DNA of 17,593 bases, from positions 1 through 17,593 of the forward strand of contig JACCUZ010000063.1 in the NCBI GenBank assembly GCA_013698395.1, written 5' to 3'. The DNA is from Sporichthyaceae bacterium (GTDB lineage: Bacteria > Actinomycetota > Actinomycetes > JACCUZ01). Each line of letters opens with the position of its first letter. Within the stretch, counting starts at the first letter, position 1. Of the stretch, positions 1 through 6,346 are shown piece by piece. Made by a program: the position numbers and the translations under genes. A model generated the notes under the pieces. It made no database searches, was not told the origin of the DNA, and saw only the letters and a list, made by a program, of their open reading frames with translations.

Positions 1-32
1 GGCTCGAGTCAGGTCTAGGCGTGACTCGAGCC
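1..32. promoter_or_regulatory. Perfect 11-bp inverted repeat upstream of the initiating transferase
   Basis: Bases 1-11 (GGCTCGAGTCA) are the exact reverse complement of bases 22-32 (TGACTCGAGCC), separated by a 10-base loop. No T-run follows. It could be the terminator of a gene left of the window (actinobacterial terminators often lack a U-tract), an operator, or a leader hairpin of the gene starting at 67. The sequence does not decide between these. It touches the window edge, so the stem may be longer. Confidence 0.5.
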
Positions 33-41
33 CTGTGCGCT

Positions 42-57
42 CCCCTTTCCAAGGGGG
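42..57 (+). promoter_or_regulatory. Ribosome binding site inside a small hairpin
   Basis: The Shine-Dalgarno sequence AAGGGGG (51-57) precedes the ATG at 67 by 9 bases and decides the start. CCCCTT at 42-47 is the exact complement of AAGGGG at 51-56, with a TCC loop. In the mRNA the ribosome binding site could therefore fold into a 6-bp GC-rich hairpin. The pairing is seen directly; any control of translation is inference. Confidence 0.5.
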
Positions 58-66
58 AAACGACCG

Positions 67-1554
67 ATGACGGTCACCACTATCGTCCGGGCGCGTCGGT
101 CATTGCGCACGTCGTCCGCGGCGACCGTTAAGGTCCAGGCGGCATCCGGGCACACGCTCCGACGGCCCGTGGGGTCCGGACCACAGCGCTGGATCCATAC
201 CTATCGCGTAGCCCTCGTGACCGGCGATGCCATCGCCGGCATGGCCGTGCTCGGCCTGGTGCTTGCCAGCGGGCAGTTCTCCTGGGCGATCGCCGGGCTG
301 CCGCTGGCGTGGGTCGCCGTGGGTGCGCTCACCGGTGCCTACCGGCCGCACGTGCTGAGCGCGGGAGCGCACGACCTGCGAGCCGTGCTGCTCGCCGGGC
401 TCGTCCTGCTGGCCGCGGTGTCGGTGCTGGACGTCGCCGGCGTGACGCTGCAGCGCACCACCGCGATCGCGGCGATCCTCGCCACGACCGGGCTGGCGAG
501 CCTGGTCAGGTTCGGCACCCGTATCATGATCCACGCCCAACGCAGGGCGGGCCGCTGCACCCAGCGGATCCTGGTCGTCGGCGAGGCCGGGCCGGTGATC
601 GAGATGGTCGAGCGTCTGCACCGAGCGACTCAGGCGATCGAGCCGGTCGCGGTGGTCGTCCCGGCTGATCAGGTCGAGCTCGTGCACGGGCTCGGGCTTC
701 CGATCTGTGCGCTATCCGAGTCTGACTACGAGACGACCGTGGCGGCGGCCGAGGAGGCTCTCGCTGATGCCGTACTGCTGGTCCCCGGGAGCGGGATAGA
801 CACGGCCGTCTGGCGGGGCGTTTCCCGCGCGTGCGAGTGGCACGGGCTGCAGATCATGTTCTCACCGGGCGTCGTGGACGTGGCCACCAGCGCCCCGTTC
901 GTGTCGGTGGCGGGAGTGCCGGTGCTCGCGGTGCCCCGACCGGGTCCGGGCGGCGCCGGCCAGTTCGCGAAGCAGCTCGTGGACCGAGCCGGCGCAGGCA
1001 TCGGGCTGCTCCTGGTGTGGCCCGTGCTCGCCGCAATCGCGCTCGCGATCCGGCTCGAGAGCCCTGGGCCGGTGCTGTTCCGGCAGGTCCGAGTCGGCCA
1101 GAACGGCACACTCTTCACGATGACGAAGTTCCGCACGATGCACATCAACGCCGAGGCAACGCTCGCCGAGCTGAGACACCTCAACGAGAGCGAGGGCCCA
1201 CTGTTCAAGCTTCGTGACGACCCCCGGATCACCCGGGTCGGCAGGGTGCTGCGCAGGCTCTCGCTCGACGAGCTGCCACAGCTCGCCAACGTCGTCAACG
1301 GAACGATGTCGCTGGTCGGGCCGCGGCCGCCGCTGCCGCGCGAAGTCGAGGAGTACACCCGCGTCGAGCGGCGCAGGTTGCTCGTGAAGCCGGGTCTCAC
1401 CGGGCTCTGGCAGGTCGGTGGGCGCTCCGAGCTCGGCTGGGCCGAGGCGGTCCAGCTCGACATCGGGTACGTCGAGTCCTGGTCGCTGCCGCTGGACCTG
1501 CGCATCATGGCCCGCACGATCCCGGCCATCCTGCGCCGGACGGGCGCGTTCTGA
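67..1554 (+). CDS. Polyprenyl-phosphate sugar-1-phosphate transferase (initiating glycosyltransferase, WbaP/ExoY class)
   Basis: Protein of 495 aa, the usual length for long-form initiating transferases of capsule and exopolysaccharide loci. It should transfer a sugar-1-phosphate from a UDP-sugar to undecaprenyl phosphate at the inner face of the membrane, the first step of repeat-unit assembly. About four membrane segments lie at residues 45-147, then a soluble CoA-binding-like domain (about 165-285), another hydrophobic stretch near 300-327, and the C-terminal bacterial sugar transferase domain. Family hallmarks are visible: KFRTM (about 354), SLDELPQL (about 399), LVGPRP (about 416) and KPGLTGLWQ (about 441). 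The ATG at 67 has a strong AAGGGGG site. The stop overlaps the next start by one base (TGATG), so the two genes are translationally coupled. The sugar transferred (glucose, galactose or other) cannot be read from the sequence. Confidence 0.93.
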   Translation: MTVTTIVRARRSLRTSSAATVKVQAASGHTLRRPVGSGPQRWIHTYRVALVTGDAIAGMAVLGLVLASGQFSWAIAGLPLAWVAVGALTGAYRPHVLSAGAHDLRAVLLAGLVLLAAVSVLDVAGVTLQRTTAIAAILATTGLASLVRFGTRIMIHAQRRAGRCTQRILVVGEAGPVIEMVERLHRATQAIEPVAVVVPADQVELVHGLGLPICALSESDYETTVAAAEEALADAVLLVPGSGIDTAVWRGVSRACEWHGLQIMFSPGVVDVATSAPFVSVAGVPVLAVPRPGPGGAGQFAKQLVDRAGAGIGLLLVWPVLAAIALAIRLESPGPVLFRQVRVGQNGTLFTMTKFRTMHINAEATLAELRHLNESEGPLFKLRDDPRITRVGRVLRRLSLDELPQLANVVNGTMSLVGPRPPLPREVEEYTRVERRRLLVKPGLTGLWQVGGRSELGWAEAVQLDIGYVESWSLPLDLRIMARTIPAILRRTGAF

Positions 1555-2345
1555 TGACGACGGCGGCGAGACCGCGCACGGCGCTGGCGGTGTTCTTCTA
1601 CGGAACGCTCGTCGCGCTCATTGCGATGATCATGTTCGAGGTCCTGCCGCGGGTCGTGCCTGGTCTCATCGCGGGTCGGATCTCGCGAAACAGCGAGGGC
1701 ATCGTGCTGGTCCTCGTGCTCGCCCTCTGGATCCAGTTCGTGCGGCCGCGCCTGCAAGGCAGCTCGCGGGAGTGGCCGGTTACCGCAGTCGTCGCGGTGG
1801 CCTGTCTCGGCGTCGGTCTGCTGTTGTTCTTCGCCGAGCCGATCAACCGGGTGAAGACGCTGAACGAGACCTTCCTCGCGGCCGCGCTGCTCATCCCGTA
1901 CATCCAGCTGCGGCGACCGTTCGCGCGTTGGATACCGCTCGCGTGCTCCGGAGCCCTCCTGGCCCTGGTCCTGCTCTGGAACGAGAACGCCACGGTCACG
2001 TTGATGGCCGAGGCGCTGGGCGCACTGATCATGACCACGATCGCGCTCGACATTGTCGACCGCGGGATCCTCGACGACACCGCGGGCACAGTCCTTCGCG
2101 TCCGCCTCGCCTGGTACGGATTCTTGGTGCTCGGCCCGGCTCTGTTCTGGCGGACCGACAACGGTGCGAGCATCGAGGGTGGGCTCGGCGCGCTCGTCAC
2201 GTACGCGGGACGGACGACCGAGGTGTTCTTGTGCCTGCTCGCGCTCGAGCTCTATTTCGCGGTCGGCCACGGCCGGATCGGCAGCCGCTACGGCCCGCCG
2301 GCGCCAACACCGAGCCCGGTCTCCGAGTCGGTCGCCGCAGGCTGA
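1554..2345 (+). CDS. Multi-pass membrane protein of unknown function, coupled to the initiating transferase
   Basis: Protein of 263 aa with about seven or eight hydrophobic segments (roughly 12-34, 48-64, 77-93, 104-116, 123-142, 150-167, 184-197, 217-237) and a short Pro/Ser-rich C-terminal tail. I do not recognise the family and see no catalytic motif. It starts on the last base of the preceding stop codon (TGATG), so it is almost certainly translated together with the sugar transferase and probably acts with it at the membrane or in the same pathway. Its last 58 bases overlap, tail to tail, the 3' end of the flippase gene on the other strand. Codon use and GC content look like the neighbours, supporting a real gene. 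An accessory export or assembly factor is a guess only. Confidence 0.8.
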   Translation: MTTAARPRTALAVFFYGTLVALIAMIMFEVLPRVVPGLIAGRISRNSEGIVLVLVLALWIQFVRPRLQGSSREWPVTAVVAVACLGVGLLLFFAEPINRVKTLNETFLAAALLIPYIQLRRPFARWIPLACSGALLALVLLWNENATVTLMAEALGALIMTTIALDIVDRGILDDTAGTVLRVRLAWYGFLVLGPALFWRTDNGASIEGGLGALVTYAGRTTEVFLCLLALELYFAVGHGRIGSRYGPPAPTPSPVSESVAAG

Positions 2346-3964
2346 CCAGGCTTGCCGGCTCCAGCTGTCCGCCGGCGGAGCATGCCAGCGAGCCCGGGCC
2401 CCCCGAGGCGCTCTCGGCGCCGCCACACGACGAGGGCGTAGGCGGCGGCGCCGAGTGCCATCGCACCGATGACGACCAGGTCAGGGGCTCGCCAGATCGC
2501 GAGCGGCACCGGGACGACCGCCAGGCAGGCGATCGCGACTACGCTCACCACGCCGAGCTCGCTCGACCAGGCCGTCATCCGGACCAGCCGGTGGGCCAGC
2601 GCGATCGTGATCGCGTTGCGAACTACGATCGCAGCAGCCCACGCCACAGCTGCGCCCAGTATGCCGAGCGTCGGCAGGAGGAGCAGGCAGCCGACTACGT
2701 CAACGACGAGCGCCACCACGACGCTGGCGAGTGACGCACCGCTGCGGCCAGCCATGAGCAGGACGACGTCGACCGGACCGGCCGCTGTCGCGGCCATCAT
2801 CGCCAGCGCGAGCACGATGACGCTTGAGGCACCGGCGACGTAGTCCGAGCCGAAGATCGACATCAACAGCGGCGCCAGCGCGACGAGCGCCAGATACCCG
2901 GGCCAGGCCAGTGTGGTCAACCACAGGGTCGACCGCCGGACCACGTGCTGGGCGTTCGCGTACTCGTGGCGCGACAGCAGGGCGGCGAGGCGCGGCTGGA
3001 TGACCTGCAGGACCGCTTGGTTGACGAGCTGGCCGAGGGTGATGAACCGGGTGGCCGCGGTGTAGACGGCCGCGGCGCTGGTGCTCACGAGCGCCGCGAC
3101 GAGAATGATGTCGCTCCGCTGCAACGCGACCTGGCACGCGCGCGCCGCTCCGCGTGCCACCGCGAATGACCAGAACTGACGTCCGAGCGACCGGGGCGGG
3201 CCGAGGTCGGTGACTCGGCCGACAGCTGACTCGGTGAGCGGCTGGACCACCACCGACTCATGCCGCTCACCGAGTGTTCGGCGCCCAGCCGACCGCACCC
3301 GTTGTCGCAGTGCGAGACCCGACAGCGCCACCGCGGCGACGTATGGCGCGGCCCAGGCCAGGGCGAGTGCGCCGGCTTCGGCCCCGGCGAGGCCCACGAC
3401 CACGATCGCGACCGACTGCAGGACCGGTCGAAGGACGCGCTCGATCATGATCGTCGGCCGCATCGTGCCGAAGCCGCGGGTGCCCGCGAGGAACACCTCG
3501 TGGAGTGCAGCCAGTGGCACCGCCGCGGCCAGCGACCTGAGCATGCCGGCGACGAGATCGCCGGAGCCCTCGGCGAACATCGACGAGAGCGGGTCGGCGA
3601 CAAGGCTCAGGACACCTGCCCCGATCAGGCTGGCGACGAGCACCGGGACGACCGCCGTCCGGACGAGCCGGTCGACGATCTCGTGCTCGCCACGCGCGCG
3701 GTGCCACGCGATGAAGCGGACCAGGCCCTGGTCGGCACCGAGCTGGACCAAGGCCATGACGACGACGAACGTTGCGGTCGCAGCAAACAGCGCGCCAGCG
3801 TCGGCGGACGGGTAGAATCTCGTGACCACGAGCACGACGACGAACTGGCAGATCGCGCTCACCCCGGAGCCAACCAGGCTGGCGGCGCCGCTGCGAGCGA
3901 TCCCGGCCATCGCTCGATCGGCCTGCGCGGCGCCGCCGCCCTCCCCGTCGTCGGGTGCTGTCAT
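2288..3964 (-). CDS. Polysaccharide repeat-unit flippase (Wzx-type, MOP/MATE-like superfamily)
   Basis: Protein of 558 aa with two blocks of hydrophobic segments separated by a hydrophilic loop near residues 222-265, and a polar tail of about 45 residues. This fits the 12-14 segment polysaccharide transporters that carry lipid-linked repeat units across the membrane. The N-terminal region contains RSGAASLVGSGVSAICQFV and VTRFYPSADAGALFA, typical of the first two helices of this family (a flexible start, then an R-x-Y/F-x-x-x-D-x-G motif). It starts with ATG in a 4-base ATGA overlap with the stop of the upstream Wzz-type gene, indicating one operon. The C-terminal tail is encoded opposite the end of the membrane protein gene on the other strand. 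The central loop carries a perfect 14-bp inverted repeat (3229-3275). Substrate is not predictable. Confidence 0.88.
   Translation of the reverse strand: MTAPDDGEGGGAAQADRAMAGIARSGAASLVGSGVSAICQFVVVLVVTRFYPSADAGALFAATATFVVVMALVQLGADQGLVRFIAWHRARGEHEIVDRLVRTAVVPVLVASLIGAGVLSLVADPLSSMFAEGSGDLVAGMLRSLAAAVPLAALHEVFLAGTRGFGTMRPTIMIERVLRPVLQSVAIVVVGLAGAEAGALALAWAAPYVAAVALSGLALRQRVRSAGRRTLGERHESVVVQPLTESAVGRVTDLGPPRSLGRQFWSFAVARGAARACQVALQRSDIILVAALVSTSAAAVYTAATRFITLGQLVNQAVLQVIQPRLAALLSRHEYANAQHVVRRSTLWLTTLAWPGYLALVALAPLLMSIFGSDYVAGASSVIVLALAMMAATAAGPVDVVLLMAGRSGASLASVVVALVVDVVGCLLLLPTLGILGAAVAWAAAIVVRNAITIALAHRLVRMTAWSSELGVVSVVAIACLAVVPVPLAIWRAPDLVVIGAMALGAAAYALVVWRRRERLGGPGLAGMLRRRTAGAGKPGQPAATDSETGLGVGAGGP
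3229..3275. repeat. Perfect 14-bp inverted repeat inside the flippase gene
   Basis: Bases 3229-3242 (ACTCGGTGAGCGGC) are exactly complementary to 3262-3275 (GCCGCTCACCGAGT), with a 19-base loop. The arms encode LGER and PLTES in the hydrophilic central loop of the flippase (about residues 230-246). An 8-base direct repeat TGACTCGG (3211-3218 and 3227-3234) lies beside the arm. The repeat is in frame and does not disrupt the gene. Confidence 0.75.
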
Positions 3965-5643
3965 CGCCCCGCGCGTCGGTCGGTCAGCTGGTCCCGCGGG
4001 GAGCCCGCCGGCGGGGCTCCGCCGGTCGCATCCTGGCGCGGTATGCGCGTGACCACGGACGAGTCAGCCTGGCGCCGCGCGCTCGAGGTGTCGTCCAGCT
4101 CGGGTGCGGCCTGCACCTCGCCGACATGCCCAGCAACGTCGGTGGACTGGCTCTGCCCGCGCTTGGGCTGGGTGCGTGCGGCTGCCGTTGATCGCGAGCG
4201 GCGGCGGCTGTCCCAGCGAGCTCGAGTCGACGCGACGACGGCGATGTCTTCCACGCCGGACTGCCGGAGCGTCTCGACCAAGTCGAGCAGCTCGGTGAAG
4301 TTGTCTCGACCAAGCTCGCCGACCACGAGCGTCCGATCGGCCAGCGCCGCGAAACGCCAGCCAAGCGCCGAGCTGCCCGTACGGCCGGCAAGGACGACGA
4401 GGTCGAACCCGTCACGGGCCCGGACCAGCGCTTCAGGCAGTGCCGGCGACATTGCGACGGCCTCGGTGGTCGCGGCGTCGCTGCCGAGCCGGAGGATGCT
4501 CGGTGCGCCTTCCGCCGAGCCGGGCTTGAGCACGTTCTCGGGGTCGAGCTCGCGGGACACGCTCCACAGCCCCTCGACATCCGCGCCGACCAGGAGCACC
4601 GAGCGGCCGAGCCGGTACGCGGCGGCGGCGAGCCCGGCTGCCACGGTTATCGACGTGGACGATCCCTCCGACCCGAGCAGGCAGACGACGGGCGTACGCG
4701 CGACCTCACGGCCGGTGATGACGGCGAGCAGCAGCCGGTAGCCCTCGGGCGAGCTCTTGCTCACCTCGAGCACGGCGGTACCGGCTGGCACGGTCGCCAG
4801 CGGATGTCCCGCGCCGAGCCCACTGAGCTCCTGCGCGTCGTGGACGCGGTCGTCGCTGTGCTCGCGAGCGAGGACATACAGGAGGGCGAGCCCCAGGCCG
4901 GCCAGCATGCCCCCGGCAGCGATCGTCCAGGGCGGCAGCCCGCTGGGCGTGGACGACTGGGTCGCCGGATTGATCACCTCACCGGTGGACGGAACCGCGG
5001 AGAGGACCTCGGTGAGCTGGAGCCTGAGCTGCGCGAGCTGGCTCGAGTAAACCTCGAGCTGTTGCCGGAGCAACAACTCCTCCGAGCTGTCCGCCGGGGT
5101 GGTCGCCAGCGCGGTTGCGGTCTGACCGATGACCGTGCTCGTCGCGTCGAGCTGTGCCTGGAGCTGGTCGGCCTGTGCCAGGTTTGCCTGCTCCGCGCGC
5201 TGCCGCCGGTAGTCTAGGTAGGCATCGGCGAACGCCTGGGCACCCGCGCTCGCGACCTCCGGGCTGCTTGCGGCGAAGGACACGCGGATGACCTGCGAGT
5301 TCGACGGCAAGCTCACCTGCACTTGGCGCTCGGCTGCGTCCGGGAGCGGCACAGCGCTGAACGTTTGCGCCAGAGCGGCCACCTCAGGCGTGGCGATGAG
5401 GGTGCCCTCGGTCTGCAGCGCCACGAGCTGGTCGGTGCGGGCGGTACCGATCTCGGGCTGGTAGGGGTTCCCGGCGACCGGGTTGAGAAACAGCGATGCC
5501 TCGCTCGAGTAACTCACTTCGATTGTCCTGGCCGCGCCGAAACCGGCAAGCAAGCCCAGCAGCGCAGTGACCGTGATCATGAACCAACGCCGGCGCACGG
5601 CGAGCGCGACGAAACCTGGTCGGATATGAGCGGCGGGCTCCAA
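3961..5643 (-). CDS. Wzz/chain-length determinant protein with degenerate tyrosine-kinase-like domain
   Basis: Protein of 560 aa. The N-terminal half is a Wzz-type co-polymerase: a membrane segment at about 20-38, an extracytoplasmic region with a heptad-rich stretch (about 150-215), and a second membrane segment at about 238-260. The C-terminal half has the fold signature of bacterial tyrosine kinases (BY-kinases) but lacks the active residues: the Walker A position reads GSEGSSTS (about 322-329) with no lysine, the Walker A' region reads LLVGADVEG, and the Walker B region reads LVVLAG without the aspartate. The last 85 residues or so are Arg/Ser/Pro-rich and contain no tyrosine, so the usual autophosphorylation cluster is absent. 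The start is TTG, chosen because GGAAGGA lies 6 bases upstream. The gene is followed by the flippase with an ATGA overlap. It probably sets chain length as a scaffold rather than as a kinase. Confidence 0.85.
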   Translation of the reverse strand: MEPAAHIRPGFVALAVRRRWFMITVTALLGLLAGFGAARTIEVSYSSEASLFLNPVAGNPYQPEIGTARTDQLVALQTEGTLIATPEVAALAQTFSAVPLPDAAERQVQVSLPSNSQVIRVSFAASSPEVASAGAQAFADAYLDYRRQRAEQANLAQADQLQAQLDATSTVIGQTATALATTPADSSEELLLRQQLEVYSSQLAQLRLQLTEVLSAVPSTGEVINPATQSSTPSGLPPWTIAAGGMLAGLGLALLYVLAREHSDDRVHDAQELSGLGAGHPLATVPAGTAVLEVSKSSPEGYRLLLAVITGREVARTPVVCLLGSEGSSTSITVAAGLAAAAYRLGRSVLLVGADVEGLWSVSRELDPENVLKPGSAEGAPSILRLGSDAATTEAVAMSPALPEALVRARDGFDLVVLAGRTGSSALGWRFAALADRTLVVGELGRDNFTELLDLVETLRQSGVEDIAVVASTRARWDSRRRSRSTAAARTQPKRGQSQSTDVAGHVGEVQAAPELDDTSSARRQADSSVVTRIPRQDATGGAPPAGSPRDQLTDRRAGR

Positions 5644-5649
5644 GACCGA

Positions 5650-5656
5650 TCCTTCC
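5650..5656 (-). promoter_or_regulatory. Ribosome binding site fixing a TTG start
   Basis: On the minus strand GGAAGGA ends 6 bases before the TTG at 5643. The first ATG in frame (5580) falls inside the first membrane segment, so the TTG start is preferred. Confidence 0.7.
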
Positions 5657-5665
5657 CAGTTTGGA

Positions 5666-5680
5666 CCTCGCCGGGCGAGG
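5666..5680 (-). promoter_or_regulatory. Leader hairpin upstream of the Wzz-type gene
   Basis: CCTCGCC (5666-5672) and GGCGAGG (5674-5680) are exact complements around a single base. A realistic fold is a 6-bp stem with a CGG loop, 9 bases ahead of the ribosome binding site. It is followed on the + side by an AT-richer patch (GCAATTTACC, 5681-5690), unusual for this window and a possible promoter core on the minus strand. No clear -35/-10 pair can be defended. Confidence 0.35.
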
Positions 5681-5741
5681 GCAATTTACCCAAGCCGAGT
5701 CTGGCGACGACCGAACAACAGTAACCTCTGCACTCGGCCAA

Positions 5742-5765
5742 TCTGCCTCGATCTGGAAGATCTGG
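5742..5765. promoter_or_regulatory. Three phased ATCTG repeats in a divergent intergenic region
   Basis: The 217-base gap between the Wzz-type gene (-) and the PssD-like gene (+) must hold promoters for both. It contains ATCTG at 5742, 5752 and 5761, about one helical turn apart, the last two within the direct repeat GATCTGG (5751-5757 and 5760-5766). Such spacing is compatible with a regulator binding one face of the DNA, but this is only a candidate. I see no convincing sigma-factor hexamers. Confidence 0.25.
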
Positions 5766-5860
5766 CCGCGCTCTCCCACAAGTCCGGCCGCCGTCAACAC
5801 CGTTGAGCGGGCATGTGGAGGGCGCCGACGAGAAGGTTTGCCGACCAACCAAGGGGGGGC

Positions 5861-6346
5861 ATGAGCACCCAGCCGCGCGCGCCGCTCGCCCAGCGCGGCC
5901 ACGTCATGCTCGTCGCCTCCACCGGCGGGCACCTCGCCCAGCTCCTCGTGCTGCGTCCCTGGTGGGAGCACCTCCGGCGCACATGGGTGACCTTCGACAA
6001 GGCCGACGCGCGATCCACGCTCGACGGCGAGGAGGTCGTGCACGCGTTCCACCCGACCACTCGGAATGCCGCGAACGCCCTGCGCAACCTGCGGCTCGCG
6101 CACGCCGTGCTGCGCGCGCGCCAGCCCGACCTTGTCGTCTCCACCGGGGCGGGCGTCGCGCTGCCGTTCTTCGCGGTCGCCAGGTCCCTCGGCATCCCGA
6201 CCGTGTATCTCGAGGTCTACGACCGGGTGGACAGCGCCACCGTCACCGGCCGACTCTGCCGCCCGCTGGCGAGCGCGTTCTGCGTCCAGTGGCCCGACCA
6301 GCTCCGCTGGTACGGCGGTGCCGAGGTCGTGGGCAGGCTCCTGTGA
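5861..6346 (+). CDS. pssD-like: PssD/Alg14-like glycosyltransferase subunit
   Basis: Protein of 161 aa, the usual size for the membrane-anchoring half of two-part glycosyltransferases (PssD/PssE in rhizobia, Alg14/Alg13 in eukaryotes). The N-terminus HVMLVASTGGHLAQLLVL (residues 10-27) contains the family's S-T/G-G-H-L motif. PDLVVSTGAGVALPFF (about 89-104) and IPTVYLEVYDRVDS (about 112-125) are also typical. The ATG at 5861 is chosen because AAGGGGGGG sits immediately upstream; a GTG at 5813 in the same frame has no such site. The stop overlaps the next start as GTGA, so the two subunits are co-translated, as expected for a heteromer. It would recruit the catalytic partner to the membrane to add a sugar to the lipid-linked intermediate. 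Confidence 0.88.
   Translation: MSTQPRAPLAQRGHVMLVASTGGHLAQLLVLRPWWEHLRRTWVTFDKADARSTLDGEEVVHAFHPTTRNAANALRNLRLAHAVLRARQPDLVVSTGAGVALPFFAVARSLGIPTVYLEVYDRVDSATVTGRLCRPLASAFCVQWPDQLRWYGGAEVVGRLL

Noticed and set aside
2368..2379. 12-base palindrome TCCGCCGGCGGA just after the membrane protein stop
   Set aside because: Lies within the flippase coding sequence, and simple GC palindromes of this size are expected by composition; a terminator role is not supported.
726..2426. 566-codon open frame on the minus strand opposite the sugar transferase and membrane protein
   Set aside because: Its product is an Arg/Asp/Glu/His-rich shadow with no domain, and both genes on the other strand have clear function, membrane topology or coupling. 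Long antisense frames are expected in high-GC DNA.
3260..4741. 493-codon open frame on the plus strand opposite the flippase and Wzz genes
   Set aside because: Low-complexity Arg/Ala/Ser product without motifs; the minus-strand genes have recognisable families and overlapping start/stop codons.
5041..5059. GCTCGAG/CTCGAGC hairpin inside the Wzz gene
   Set aside because: The stem is built largely from the CTCGAG palindrome, which is common in this GC-rich DNA, and only 7 bp pair. Weak compared with the 14-bp repeat at 3229-3275.
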